The notes: a model not told the origin generated them from the letters alone. A stretch of 50,444 bases of DNA from Bordetella parapertussis (GCA_945866125.1 CAMBFZ010000026.1:1-50444); one strand, 5' to 3'; counted from the first letter of the stretch, positions 8,015 to 17,001 are shown. Made by a program: numbers and translations.

Positions 8015-9085
8015 ATGCCATCTGCCGCCGCTCCTGAGCAAAGAACTACCCTTCTCTGGCTGATCGCTGCTGGGCTGCTAATGGCGGCGCTCACACTGCT
8101 GGGTCCGATACTGACGCCCTTTGTCGCCGCTGCCATCATTGGCTATATGCTCAATCCCGCCGTGGACGCGATGACAGCAAGCCGGCTGCCGCGCTTCGTG
8201 GGCGTCGTTGCCGCCATGACCGCGCTGGTATTACTACTCTTGGCGATCGGCTTGGTTGTGCTGCCTATCATGGGCGATCAGCTGCCGCTGCTGCAGCAGC
8301 GACTGCCCGATCTGCTCGATAAATTCGACAGCCTGCTCCGGCCCTGGCTCATGCAGTTCGGGATTAACATTCATCTTGATGGCGCTGGCATCAAAAAACT
8401 CATCGCGCAAAAAATAGCCACCAGCGGCCCCGAGATCAGCGCAGCGCTACTCGCTTTTCTGAAGGTCGGCAGCTCTGCCGTGGCGGGTTGGTTTGGTACC
8501 CTTTTCCTGATGCCCTTTGTTATTTTTTATTTGTTGCTGGACTGGCACGCGCTACTGGCCCGTGTCGCCAACAACGTGCCACGGCGCTGGATCGGTCTGG
8601 TGACCTTGATGGCAGAGGAAGCCGATGCGCTACTGGCGCAATATCTGCGCGGCCAGTTGCTGGTGATGGGCTTACTGGCAGCGTTTTATTCTGTCGCTCT
8701 GGGCGCGGCTGGCTTCGATGTTGCGCTGCCTGTGGGCATCCTGACCGGGATGCTGGTATTTATTCCCTACATAGGCTTTGGCATCGGTCTTTTGTTGGCG
8801 CTCATTGCAGCGATCCTGCAGTTTGACGGCTGGTACGGACTCATCGCCGTAGCGGTCATTTATGGCGCCGGGCAGTTCATCGAAAGCTTTTACCTCACGC
8901 CAAAACTGGTCGGCGAACGCATCGGCTTGCATCCCTTAACCGTTATTTTTGCCTTACTCGCCTTCGGACAGCTGTTTGGCTTCGTCGGCGTGCTTCTCGC
9001 GCTGCCCGCCTCCGCTATACTCTCGGTGGTCTTTGGCCACCTGCGCCAACATTACTTAAATAGTCCTTTTTATAATCAATCATGA
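8015..9085 (+). CDS. AI-2E family transporter (PerM-like)
   Basis: A 356-residue polytopic inner-membrane protein of the AI-2E/PerM family. Several N-terminal hydrophobic helices (about 15-85) come before a soluble amphipathic stretch with heptad-like leucines (LPLLQQRLPDLLDKFDSLL). The C-terminal membrane block contains the family signature around VFIPYIGFGIG and IYGAGQFIESFYLTPKLVGERIGLHPLTV. I chose the ATG over an upstream TTG that would add 14 Pro/Ser-rich residues. The gene overlaps hda by four bases, a linkage conserved in this group. The transported substrate is unknown, and a role in autoinducer export should not be assumed. Confidence 0.9.
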   Translation: MPSAAAPEQRTTLLWLIAAGLLMAALTLLGPILTPFVAAAIIGYMLNPAVDAMTASRLPRFVGVVAAMTALVLLLLAIGLVVLPIMGDQLPLLQQRLPDLLDKFDSLLRPWLMQFGINIHLDGAGIKKLIAQKIATSGPEISAALLAFLKVGSSAVAGWFGTLFLMPFVIFYLLLDWHALLARVANNVPRRWIGLVTLMAEEADALLAQYLRGQLLVMGLLAAFYSVALGAAGFDVALPVGILTGMLVFIPYIGFGIGLLLALIAAILQFDGWYGLIAVAVIYGAGQFIESFYLTPKLVGERIGLHPLTVIFALLAFGQLFGFVGVLLALPASAILSVVFGHLRQHYLNSPFYNQS

Positions 9086-9768
9086 GGCAGTTGCTGCTCG
9101 AATGGGGCGTCGCCGGACCACCAAGTCTGGATAATTTTGTCGTTGGCCGCAATGACGAACTGGCAGCGCTGATCCAACGCATTGACCAACGCACCGCAAC
9201 GACACTAGATCAGCGTTTTGTCACGATCTGGGGCGAGTCCGGTGCGGGTAAATCGCATCTGCTACAGGCGCTAGCCGCCGGCGCGGGGGCACGCTACGTG
9301 CCAGCGCAGGCGCCACAGAGCGCCTTTGCCTGGTCACCGACGGTGACGCTTTATCTGCTTGACGACTGCGATGCGCTTCCTGCTGAGGCACAGATTGCCG
9401 CCTTTGCGCTCTACAACCAGGTGCGCGAATCAGGTGGCGCACTGCTTGCCGCTGCCAGCAAACCCCCGGCGCAGCTGGCCTTGCGCGAAGATCTGCGCAC
9501 CCGCCTTGGCTGGGGACTGATCTATCAGCTCCACGGCCTTTCCGACGACGAAAAAATTGCCGCACTCAGCTACGCGGCCCAAGCGCGCGGCCTGACACTC
9601 TCGGCCGGCGTGTTACCCTACCTACTCACGCATTTCAGGCGCGATATGCAATCGCTGTCAGCCATGCTAGATGCATTAGACCGCTACTCGCTGGAGACAC
9701 AGCGACCGATTACGATGCCGCTGTTGCGCCAATTGCTGCAACTCGACGACACCGCCAAGCCGACATGA
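9082..9768 (+). CDS. hda: DnaA regulatory inactivator Hda-like ATPase
   Basis: A 228-residue DnaA-family AAA+ protein without the DnaA DNA-binding domain. Walker A is GESGAGKS at residues 51-58 and Walker B is YLLDDCD. The N-terminus QLLLEW resembles the beta-clamp binding hexapeptide of Hda (QLSLPL in E. coli). The expected role is to bind the clamp after replication initiation and stimulate ATP hydrolysis on DnaA. Arginine-rich sensor regions are present (RRDMQSLSAMLDALDRYSLE). It overlaps perM upstream and the HAD gene downstream by four bases each. Confidence 0.88.
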   Translation: MRQLLLEWGVAGPPSLDNFVVGRNDELAALIQRIDQRTATTLDQRFVTIWGESGAGKSHLLQALAAGAGARYVPAQAPQSAFAWSPTVTLYLLDDCDALPAEAQIAAFALYNQVRESGGALLAAASKPPAQLALREDLRTRLGWGLIYQLHGLSDDEKIAALSYAAQARGLTLSAGVLPYLLTHFRRDMQSLSAMLDALDRYSLETQRPITMPLLRQLLQLDDTAKPT

Positions 9769-10436
9769 ACCTTGCCCTTTTTGATTTGGACAATACCCTG
9801 CTGCCACTCGACTCTGACTACGAGTGGGGCCAATTCCTCAGCCGTATCGGCGCGGTCGACCGGGAGGCCTTTGCCCAACGCAATGCGCGCTTTCTGCTGC
9901 AATACCAGGACGGTACGCTCAACCCGGTCGAATATCTCGAATTCGCTTTCGGCACGCTGGCGCGCTTTCCGCGCTGGCAGCTTGATGAGTGGCATGCGCA
10001 GTTCATGAGCGAGGTGATCAATCCTGCGCTGCGCCAGGAAGCGCGTGCGCTACTGCAACAGCACCGAGATAGTGGTGACCTGATCGCGATCATCACCGCC
10101 ACCAACCGCTTTGTGACGGCGCCCATTGCGCAGGCGTTTGGTGTCACCCATCTGATTGCGGCCGAGCCGGAGCTTGCTGCCGGCGGCGAAATCACTGGCC
10201 GCTTGCTGGGCACGCCCCCTTTTGGCAGCGGCAAAGTCGTCAACACCGAACTGTGGTTGACGTCGCTCGGGCTCACGCTGCCGGGCTTTGCCCGCAGCAC
10301 TTTTTATAGCGATTCGCAAAACGATATTCCACTGCTGTCGGCGGTCACGCACCCGGTTGCCACCAATCCTAATGCTCTCCTCGCCGCGCATGCCACGGCC
10401 CAAGGCTGGCCCATACTTAACCTGTTTGATGATTAA
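9765..10436 (+). CDS. HAD-IB family phosphatase (SerB-like)
   Basis: A 223-residue HAD-superfamily phosphohydrolase of subfamily IB. Motif I is LFDLDNTLL with the catalytic Asp7/Asp9 pair, motif II is IIAIITATNRF (Thr), and motif III/IV ends in FYSDSQNDIPLL. This is the SerB-like group often annotated as histidinol-phosphatase-like or phosphoserine phosphatase-like; the true substrate is not evident. It overlaps hda by four bases and pcnB by eight, in a conserved hda-HAD-pcnB-folK string. Confidence 0.88.
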   Translation: MNLALFDLDNTLLPLDSDYEWGQFLSRIGAVDREAFAQRNARFLLQYQDGTLNPVEYLEFAFGTLARFPRWQLDEWHAQFMSEVINPALRQEARALLQQHRDSGDLIAIITATNRFVTAPIAQAFGVTHLIAAEPELAAGGEITGRLLGTPPFGSGKVVNTELWLTSLGLTLPGFARSTFYSDSQNDIPLLSAVTHPVATNPNALLAAHATAQGWPILNLFDD

Positions 10437-11790
10437 GAAATTTTTTCAGCGCCTGCTTGGCGCACCGGGTAAGCCCGGCAAAACGACCGGCGCCGTTGTG
10501 CTTGGCCCGGGCAAGCACACTATTGATCCGGCTAATGTGTCGCCCAATGCAGTACGCGTCACCCACACACTGCAACAGGCCGGCTTCAAGGCCTTCATTG
10601 TTGGCGGTGCAGTGCGCGATCTGCTGCTGGGAATTAAGCCGAAAGACTTTGACGTCGCAACCGACGCGACACCCGAAGAAGTGAAACGTCTATTCCGGCG
10701 CGCTTTTATTATCGGTCGGCGTTTTCAGATTGTGCATGTGATGTTCGGACAAGATCTCATTGAGGTCACCACCTTCCGCGGCAGCTCCACCGACGGCGCA
10801 CCCAAAGACGAACATGGCCGCGTCTTGCGTGACAACACCTTCGGTGAGCAACATGAAGACGCCGTGCGGCGCGACTTCACCATCAACGCGATGTATTACG
10901 ACCCCACCCACCAGACGGTGCATGATTACCATGGCGGCATTGAAGATATTCGCCACAAGACGCTGCGCATCATCGGTGCGCCGGAAGCGCGGTTTCGCGA
11001 AGATCCTGTGAGGCTGCTGCGCGTCGTGCGCTTTGCGGCCAAGCTCAACTTCACCATTGCGCCCGACACCCGCGCCCCGATGGCAGTGATGGCGCCCCTG
11101 ATCAACAACGTCCCGGCCGCGCGCGTCTTTGACGAAATGCTGAAGCTGCTGATGAGCGGTCATGCACTAGCGTGCTTACGCCAGCTGCGCAAAGAAGGTT
11201 TACATCACGGCTTGCTGCCCCTACTCGACGTCGTGCTCGAGCAGCCGCTGGGTGAAAAATTCGTGACCTTAGCGCTTGCCAATACCGACCAACGCATCAC
11301 GCAGGGCAAGCCGGTATCACCCGGATTTTTATTCGCGTCGCTACTCTGGCATCAAGTGCTGGAAAAATGGACGGCGTATCAGGCCGCCGGCGAATACACG
11401 ATTCCCGCTTTGCATCTTGCCGCCGACGATGTACTCGATAGCCAAACTGAAAAACTCGCCTTGCAGCGGCGTATCGCCAGCGACATGCGCGACATCTGGG
11501 CGATGCAGCCGCGTTTTGAGCGCCGCGTTGGCAAGGCACCCTACAAATTGCTTGAGCATCCGCGCCTGCGTGCCGGCTACGATTTCATGCTGCTGCGATG
11601 CGCGTCGGGTGAGATCGATGCCGAGCTCGGCGAGTGGTGGACCGACTTCATGGACGCCGATGGCAGCGCTCGCGAAGCGCTACTCAATAAAAAATCCTTG
11701 GCCGAAGAATCCGGCGCCCCTAAAAAACGCCGGCGCCGCGGTGGTCGGGGTCGAAGCCAAAGCGGTGGTGGCACTGAGGGTGAACAATGA
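10429..11790 (+). CDS. pcnB: Poly(A) polymerase I
   Basis: A 453-residue class II nucleotidyltransferase that adds 3' poly(A) tails to RNA and so marks it for decay. The signature FIVGGAVRDLLLGIKPKDFDVATDATPEEV contains the two catalytic aspartates (Asp73, Asp75). RRFQIVHV, the RRDFTINAM box and the RFREDPVRLLRVVRFAAKL box follow in the order expected for PcnB rather than the CCA enzyme. The C-terminus is a basic, Gly/Arg-rich tail (KKRRRRGGRGR), typical of PcnB. The ATG inside the end of the HAD gene is preferred over an in-frame start 141 bp earlier, which would lie wholly inside that gene. Confidence 0.93.
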   Translation: MIKKFFQRLLGAPGKPGKTTGAVVLGPGKHTIDPANVSPNAVRVTHTLQQAGFKAFIVGGAVRDLLLGIKPKDFDVATDATPEEVKRLFRRAFIIGRRFQIVHVMFGQDLIEVTTFRGSSTDGAPKDEHGRVLRDNTFGEQHEDAVRRDFTINAMYYDPTHQTVHDYHGGIEDIRHKTLRIIGAPEARFREDPVRLLRVVRFAAKLNFTIAPDTRAPMAVMAPLINNVPAARVFDEMLKLLMSGHALACLRQLRKEGLHHGLLPLLDVVLEQPLGEKFVTLALANTDQRITQGKPVSPGFLFASLLWHQVLEKWTAYQAAGEYTIPALHLAADDVLDSQTEKLALQRRIASDMRDIWAMQPRFERRVGKAPYKLLEHPRLRAGYDFMLLRCASGEIDAELGEWWTDFMDADGSAREALLNKKSLAEESGAPKKRRRRGGRGRSQSGGGTEGEQ

Positions 11791-12287
11791 ATTCGGCCGT
11801 CGAAGCCTATGTCGGCATCGGCGCCAATCTTGGCAATGCAGTGCAGTCGGTTGAGCGGGCCATCCTTGCCATCAGCGCGCTGCCGCACACGCGCTGTTGC
11901 GCCCGTTCGTCGTTGTTTTCCAGCGCACCGGTCGACGCGCAGGGTAATGATTTCATTAATGCCGTGGTGCGGCTCTCGACCCGGCTTGATGCCGAGGAAC
12001 TGCTGCGCCAACTACAAGCAATCGAACTGGCATTCGGCCGCGAACGGCCTTTTCGGCATGCACCGCGCACGCTTGATCTCGACCTTCTGCTCATTGGTCA
12101 AACCAAAATGCTGAGTGACACACTCGAGCTACCGCATCCGCGCATGACGCAACGCGCCTTTGTGCTCAAGCCACTGCTCGAAATCGACGCTGATATCACC
12201 ATCCCGGGTATGGGGCCGGCGGCCTCTTATCTGCCTGGGGTTGCCAGCCAGATCATCACGCAACTGCCAGATACGCGAGCATCCTGA
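11787..12287 (+). CDS. folK: 2-amino-4-hydroxy-6-hydroxymethyldihydropteridine pyrophosphokinase
   Basis: A 166-residue cytosolic enzyme of folate synthesis, transferring pyrophosphate from ATP to 6-hydroxymethyl-dihydropterin. AYVGIGANLGN at the N-terminus, the RSSLFSSAPVDAQGNDFINAVV region, and RHAPRTLDLDLLLIG (the R-x-LDLDLL metal-site motif) with LPHPRMTQRAFVLKPL give a clear match. It overlaps pcnB by four bases, the usual order in betaproteobacteria. About 170 bp without a gene follow before the kinase. Confidence 0.95.
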   Translation: MNSAVEAYVGIGANLGNAVQSVERAILAISALPHTRCCARSSLFSSAPVDAQGNDFINAVVRLSTRLDAEELLRQLQAIELAFGRERPFRHAPRTLDLDLLLIGQTKMLSDTLELPHPRMTQRAFVLKPLLEIDADITIPGMGPAASYLPGVASQIITQLPDTRAS

Positions 12288-12457
12288 GCGGGGACGGTAG
12301 TGAACAAAAATTTCCGAGATGGCAAGTCACGCCGATGAATGCGCATTTTCAAGTGGCACGCGCTCTTTAGCGACCACTCTCGGTACCAGCCAGCCTGACC
12401 AATAAAGCACCGCAGCCACGCTTGCCCTATCAAACCAATCACGTATCATCGCAGAAC

Positions 12458-13099
12458 ATGAATCTCGATAAATACCGCTACATTGTTGTCGAAGGCCCGA
12501 TCGGCGTCGGCAAGACCAGCCTGGCACGACGGATAGCGGCCAGCATCGGTGCTCAGGCGCTACTGGAACAGCCGGCCGACAATCCTTTTCTGGAACGTTT
12601 CTACCGCGATCCCACGCGCTATGCGTTACCGACGCAGATGTTTTTTTTATTTCAGCGGATGAATCAGTTGCGCGACCTCACGCAAACCGATTTATTTTCG
12701 GCACCGGTGGTATCCGATTTTCTGCTTGATAAAGATCCGATTTTTGCCGCGCTCACGCTAGCTGATGATGAATTAAATCTCTATCGGCAGTTGTTCGATC
12801 ACTTTAGTCAGACCTCACCTCGTCCGGATCTGGTTATTTATCTGCAGGCTGCACCAGCGACGTTAGGCGAACGCATCAAGCGGCGCGGCGTACCCAGCGA
12901 AGCCGGCATTTCTGAAACTTATCTTGAACGTCTGTGTGAAAGTTATAGCCGGTTTTTTTATCATTACGATACCTCGCCGCTGCTGATCGTCAATGCCGAG
13001 CATCTCAATCCGATCGAGCGCAGCGACGATTTTGATCTGCTGATGAAACGTATCGCCGCTATGCGCGGTAAGCGAGAATTTTTCAGCCGCGGGGAATAA
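12458..13099 (+). CDS. Deoxynucleoside (deoxyadenosine-type) kinase
   Basis: A 213-residue P-loop kinase of the deoxynucleoside kinase family, salvaging deoxynucleosides by 5'-phosphorylation. Walker A is GPIGVGKT at residues 13-20. Downstream are the substrate-pocket region around FLFQRMNQL, the DFLLDKDPIFA segment and the arginine-rich lid LGERIKRRG. The start is set at MNLDKYRYIVVEG. The longer frame opens with a TTG and adds 12 residues with no homology-like character. It lies two bases before panB, a pairing common in Burkholderiales. Which deoxynucleoside it prefers cannot be read. Confidence 0.88.
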   Translation: MNLDKYRYIVVEGPIGVGKTSLARRIAASIGAQALLEQPADNPFLERFYRDPTRYALPTQMFFLFQRMNQLRDLTQTDLFSAPVVSDFLLDKDPIFAALTLADDELNLYRQLFDHFSQTSPRPDLVIYLQAAPATLGERIKRRGVPSEAGISETYLERLCESYSRFFYHYDTSPLLIVNAEHLNPIERSDDFDLLMKRIAAMRGKREFFSRGE

Positions 13100-13101
13100 C
13101 G

Positions 13102-13929
13102 ATGACTTCTTATCTGCAACCGAGCGACGCAGCGCGCCGTAAAAAAATCACCTTGAACAGTTTAGCTACGATGCGCCGCGATGGCGAAAAAATCGCGATG
13201 CTGACTTGCTACGATGCCAGCTTTGCGACCCTGATGGATCGCTGCGGCATCGATGTCATGCTCGTTGGTGATTCGCTAGGGATGGTCTGTCAGGGTCATG
13301 ATTCAACCTTACCTGTAACGCTAGACGAAATCGCTTATCACACGGCCTGCGTCGCCCGCGCGCAGACCGCGGCGCTGTTAGTCAGCGATATGCCCTTCGC
13401 CACCTATGCGCTGCCCGAACAGGCATTTGAGCACGCGGCCCGTCTGATGCGTTGCGGCGCGCAAATGATCAAACTCGAAGGTGGTGCATGGCTGGTACCA
13501 ACGGTCAGATTTCTGGTCGAACGCGGCATACCGGTCTGCGCCCATCTGGGGCTGACACCTCAATCAGTGCATCAACTCGGCGGTTACAAAGTACAAGGAA
13601 AGACCACCGATGCTGCCGCCCAGTTGCAGGCTGATGCATTGGCGCTGCAGTCAGCCGGCGCCTCGCTGCTGGTATTGGAAGCCATCCCAGCGGCACTGGC
13701 CACGCAAGTGACGGCAGCACTGACAATCCCTACGATTGGTATCGGTGCCGGCGTTGACTGCTCGGGCCAGGTACTGGTTATGCATGATCTGCTGGGTGTT
13801 TTTCCGGGACATCAGGCCCGTTTTGTCAAAAATTTCATGCAAGGGCAAACCAGCATTGCCGATGCGTTTAGCGCTTATGTCAATGCGGTCAAAGCGCGCA
13901 GCTTTCCTGCGGCAGAACATTCGTTTTAA
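13102..13929 (+). CDS. panB: 3-methyl-2-oxobutanoate hydroxymethyltransferase
   Basis: A 275-residue enzyme of pantothenate/CoA synthesis, transferring a one-carbon unit from methylene-THF to alpha-ketoisovalerate. Signatures in order are MLTCYDASFATLMDRCGIDVMLVGDSLGMV, the LVSDMPFATY metal region, MIKLEGG, HLGLTPQSVHQLGGYKVQG, and ITIGIGAG-like PTIGIGAGVDCSGQVLV with the family's HDLLG. Size is normal. A GGGGAA ribosome site overlaps the end of the kinase gene. Confidence 0.96.
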   Translation: MTSYLQPSDAARRKKITLNSLATMRRDGEKIAMLTCYDASFATLMDRCGIDVMLVGDSLGMVCQGHDSTLPVTLDEIAYHTACVARAQTAALLVSDMPFATYALPEQAFEHAARLMRCGAQMIKLEGGAWLVPTVRFLVERGIPVCAHLGLTPQSVHQLGGYKVQGKTTDAAAQLQADALALQSAGASLLVLEAIPAALATQVTAALTIPTIGIGAGVDCSGQVLVMHDLLGVFPGHQARFVKNFMQGQTSIADAFSAYVNAVKARSFPAAEHSF

Positions 13930-13952
13930 ATGTCAACCCACTGAAATATGTT

Positions 13953-14624
13953 TTAGCGGACTGCGTCGTAGCGGGCCAAACTCTTTTCCATCTGCCCGTT
14001 GAGCATCTCAATGCTGCTCACGGCCAATCCGAGATCGCGTACCAAACCATCTTCCAGGCTATAGACCCAACTATGAACCGTGAGATTCTGGCCACGCTCC
14101 CACGCATCTTGCACGATGGTCGTCTGGCAGACATTGACCACTTGCTCGAGCACATTAAGCTCACATAAGCGGTCGCGTCGCTCACGCGGCGGCAAAACCT
14201 CACCCAAATAACGTTCATGTTTGTTGTGAACGTCCTGCACATGCCGCAGCCAGTTATCTGCCAAGCCGACCCGACGTCTGTCCAATGCCGCATGCACGCC
14301 AGAACAGCCATAGTGGCCGCAAACAATCACATGCTTAATCCCCAATACGTCGATCGCAAATTGCAACACCGACAGACTATTGAGGTCAGTGTGAACAATT
14401 ACGTTGGCCACATTACGATGAACGAACAACTCGCCAGGTAACAAGCCGACAATTTCATTAGCCGGCACCCGACTATCTGCACAGCCTATCCATAAAAATT
14501 CCGGGGACTGCTGCGCAACCAGTTTTTGAAAAAATTCAGGGTCGCGGTCGATCATCTTCCTCGCCCAATTTTTATTATTGGCAAGAAGTTTCTCTAGGGA
14601 TGCGTTACGGTTCTCGCTGCTCAT
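13953..14624 (-). CDS. can: Beta-class carbonic anhydrase
   Basis: A 223-residue zinc enzyme hydrating CO2 to bicarbonate, close in sequence to E. coli Can. The zinc ligands are the Cys of CADSRVPANE with its Asp-Arg dyad, and the His and Cys of VCGHYGCSGVHA. ELFVHRNVANVIVHTDLNSLSVLQFAIDVL is nearly invariant in this clade. I chose the ATG preceded by GAAGG at eight bases; an ATG five codons upstream (14639) is possible. It converges on panB, and its promoter region is shared with rpfF. Confidence 0.94.
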   Translation of the reverse strand: MSSENRNASLEKLLANNKNWARKMIDRDPEFFQKLVAQQSPEFLWIGCADSRVPANEIVGLLPGELFVHRNVANVIVHTDLNSLSVLQFAIDVLGIKHVIVCGHYGCSGVHAALDRRRVGLADNWLRHVQDVHNKHERYLGEVLPPRERRDRLCELNVLEQVVNVCQTTIVQDAWERGQNLTVHSWVYSLEDGLVRDLGLAVSSIEMLNGQMEKSLARYDAVR

Positions 14625-15067
14625 AGAAGTCGCCTTCATCAATACGCAAGCAAAGCTTGCAAGGCATGAATTTTACCGTAGTCGTTGCCTAAGCCTCACC
14701 GTCATTTCCTTTCAGAATCGCGATTCATTCGTAGGTACGAGCCACGCCCTGCTATCGACGTACGTCAAGCTATCGAATATCGAAAGCCAAATAAAAGATC
14801 GGCAACGAATGTTAGTCAGGTTATGTGACTCACTAACTTTTATTCAAAGAAAAATTTGCCTTGATTAGCCTCAATCTGCAGAACAGACCTATTAGATTCA
14901 AGGCAAAACTACGAGGTCGTCTTGGCAAGGCACTGCACTGCTTCCCTTTATACGAATCAACATTAGTAAGCGCTTATCGCACAACATGTACTACTCAAAC
15001 CACCCATCGCCTGCACAGCGCCTCATTTCAGATGTTTCAATGCCCCGACCACCCAAGGAGAGCCCAC
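14625..15067. other. Divergent intergenic region between can and rpfF
   Basis: This stretch of about 440 bp has no convincing gene. A frame upstream of rpfF stays open back to 14861 but reads as low-quality, Thr/His/Arg-rich sequence before a strong ribosome site. The DNA is more AT-rich than its surroundings and must hold both promoters. An imperfectly filled inverted repeat, GTTAGT-N15-ACTAAC at 14811-14837, could be an operator. I could not assign clear -35/-10 pairs. Confidence 0.5.
15055..15060 (+). promoter_or_regulatory. Ribosome binding site fixing the GTG start of rpfF
   Basis: AAGGAG lies seven bases before the GTG at 15068. This is far better placed than for the ATG at 15083 or for any upstream start in the same open frame. 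It sets the start of the DSF synthase gene. Confidence 0.75.
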
Positions 15068-16018
15068 GTGAATTCTGCTGACATGAATCAACTTGAAACG
15101 CCGTCAAACCTTGTTACCCTGAACCCATCCCGTCGCCAGTATCGTCAAATTGACGTGGAATACGACCCATCTATCCGGATGCTGTGGACCTACATGAAGC
15201 CAGATGGTGCGCCTTGCTTCAATCCGGAGATGCTGGAAGAATTACGGCACAACGAGTTTGAGTTTGAAAAAAATAACGGCAGAGTTTATTTCAACGATCA
15301 ATTGTGTGCTGTGGATTACTATGTGGTTGCGTCGCGTACGCCAAATGTATTTAGTTTCGGCGGTGACCTAGCCTTATTTATCATGTTGATCAAGGCGCGC
15401 GATGAAGAAGCTTTGATGCAATATGCAAAGCTTTGTATCGACTGCGCTTATTCACGATCCGTTAATTACAATTCGCCGGTGATGACGATTTCGTTGGTAC
15501 AAGGTGATGCTCTCGGCGGTGGCTTTGAGTCCGTTTTGACTAGCAATCTGATCGTCGCCGAAGAACAAGCACGCATGGGATTTCCGGAGATTATCTTCAA
15601 TCTTTTTCCTGGCATGGGCGCCTATAGTTTTTTAGCAAGAAAAGTCGGTTGGCGCGTAGCCGAGGAAATGATTTCCAGCGGAAATATCTATAAAGCCGAA
15701 GAGCTTCATAAAATGGGTGTGGTCGATTTTCTTGCTCCTGCAGGGGAAGGCGAAAAATTTATTTTTGACCTTACCAGAAAACAAAACAGACGGCTCAATG
15801 GCTTACGTGCAATGTACGAGTGCCGCCGACATGTTCAACCCATTACTTATACCGAATTAATCAACATCGCGAAAATTTGGGTCGACGCGGCACTACGTTT
15901 GAATGCTAATGATTTGCAGGTGATGACTCGGCTAGTCCGATCACAGCGCGCTCTTGAAGCGCGGACAAAAGGCAATCATCTAAATAAAACTAATGACCTC
16001 GAATTAAGTGTTGCCTAA
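15068..16018 (+). CDS. rpfF: DSF synthase RpfF (enoyl-CoA hydratase/thioesterase family)
   Basis: A 316-residue crotonase-fold enzyme of the RpfF family, which makes cis-2-unsaturated fatty-acid signals (DSF, BDSF) from acyl-ACP by dehydration and thioester cleavage. The two catalytic glutamates are at Glu154 (ALGGGFE) and Glu174 (MGFPEII), 20 residues apart as in Xanthomonas RpfF (141/161). The oxyanion-hole segment FSFGGDLALF, FNLFPGMGAYSFLARK and the IWVDAALRL helix near residue 270 are also conserved. About 25 extra N-terminal residues and a polar C-terminal tail extend beyond the Xanthomonas protein. The start is the GTG behind an AAGGAG site. It is convergent with the diiron-enzyme and rpfC genes, as rpfF and rpfC are in xanthomonads. 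Confidence 0.9.
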   Translation: MNSADMNQLETPSNLVTLNPSRRQYRQIDVEYDPSIRMLWTYMKPDGAPCFNPEMLEELRHNEFEFEKNNGRVYFNDQLCAVDYYVVASRTPNVFSFGGDLALFIMLIKARDEEALMQYAKLCIDCAYSRSVNYNSPVMTISLVQGDALGGGFESVLTSNLIVAEEQARMGFPEIIFNLFPGMGAYSFLARKVGWRVAEEMISSGNIYKAEELHKMGVVDFLAPAGEGEKFIFDLTRKQNRRLNGLRAMYECRRHVQPITYTELINIAKIWVDAALRLNANDLQVMTRLVRSQRALEARTKGNHLNKTNDLELSVA

Positions 16019-16350
16019 TTAAGCGTCACGTCAGCCGCAGACAAGCGGCCAGTGAGCGGGAAGTCAAACCATTTTTTGACTTCTATTTTTCTTCTAAAAA
16101 TTTTATTAGCATGCCGCACTCTTCGGTTGCGGCAGCCCATTTTTCCCTCATTGAGGGTAGGTTTTGCCAGCAAATAATTTAATTTATTCCGACATAAATC
16201 GAGTGTGCGTACCTGGATCCCACATTTCAAATATCCTCATCTAACTACACTGCTAATCTCAATGAGATCAGCTACGGTAGTTGATTAACGCCAACGACTA
16301 CCCAGCGGGAAATGCGGACGCCGAGCATCCGCATCCGAACCAATAACTAT
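16019..16350. other. Convergent intergenic region between rpfF and diiron-enzyme gene
   Basis: About 330 bp with no gene I can support. A 71-codon minus-strand frame is present, but it is basic, lacks a ribosome site and looks like noise. Two short hairpins occur: CCCTC-ATT-GAGGG near 16145-16157, followed by a few T residues (a weak terminator candidate for rpfF), and ATGCGGA-N9-TCCGCAT at 16312-16334, with no T-run on either side. Confidence 0.45.
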
Positions 16351-17001
16351 TTAGTCGACTTGATTTTTCAGTATTTGCATCATCAAATAAAAATTGGCCC
16401 CCACACTATCGATCAGTGTTTTTTGAACGGGAATCAAGTCAATCGATTGCAATAATTTTCTCAGCGTCGACATATGCTCCATATCCATCGCCGCATGAGA
16501 ATCAAGAAATGAAAATCCATTTGACACTTCTCGACCAAGATTTTTGGCTGTTGCGGTAGCCATTTGCCCACCGTATACCGATGCAATAATCTCAAGTACA
16601 TACACCATGCCCAGAACAGCGCACGGATTTTGTCGGTCTTGCATCGCATAATTAAACCCGAGCATAGCCTGCACCGGATAAGAGGGGCTTTGATTAACAA
16701 TATCCGATGCTTGAATATCAAAGCATGCTAAATCGTCGAGAACCAACTGCTCATGCCCTCGCTCATTTTGAATATGATCGTAAAGATAATCTCTGACTAG
16801 TCCCGCATCGTTGTTGAGACGACTAATAGATGCCGCCATGATGGGGCAAAAATTTAAGACAATGTGATAGAGGTCCTTTAAAAGATGAATATACTTTTTT
16901 TCGGAAAAGCGCCCCATTAGCATGTCTTGGGAAGAAGGCATCGCCTCTAATTCGCGACGACTTACGTCGGTCGCTTCAATCAGCTGAACAAAAAATGACA
17001 T
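16351..17001 (-). CDS. Heme-oxygenase-like diiron enzyme in the rpf locus
   Basis: A 216-residue, all-helical soluble protein with no signal peptide. The expected ligand set of heme-oxygenase-like diiron oxidases is present: Glu80 and His83 (NERGHEQ), Glu137 (YVLEIIAS), then His169, Asp173 and His176 in SHAAMDMEHM. The last trio has the H-x3-D-x2-H spacing known from CADD and SznF, and the E-x2-H pair resembles UndA. Relatives perform O2-dependent decarboxylation of fatty acids (UndA), amino-acid fragmentation (BesC) or N-oxygenation (SznF). True heme oxygenase or TenA thiaminase is less likely, because the carboxylate/histidine ligands are complete. The start has an AGAGGA site. It lies 131 bp downstream of rpfC on the same strand and so is probably co-transcribed with it. 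A role on the DSF fatty acid is inference from position. Confidence 0.75.
   Translation of the reverse strand: MSFFVQLIEATDVSRRELEAMPSSQDMLMGRFSEKKYIHLLKDLYHIVLNFCPIMAASISRLNNDAGLVRDYLYDHIQNERGHEQLVLDDLACFDIQASDIVNQSPSYPVQAMLGFNYAMQDRQNPCAVLGMVYVLEIIASVYGGQMATATAKNLGREVSNGFSFLDSHAAMDMEHMSTLRKLLQSIDLIPVQKTLIDSVGANFYLMMQILKNQVD

Noticed and set aside
14861..15067. N-terminal extension of rpfF by 69 codons
   Set aside because: Composition unlike RpfF, and a strong AAGGAG site marks the later GTG as the start.
16015..16230. 71-codon minus-strand frame after rpfF
   Set aside because: No ribosome site, basic random composition, overlaps the rpfF stop.
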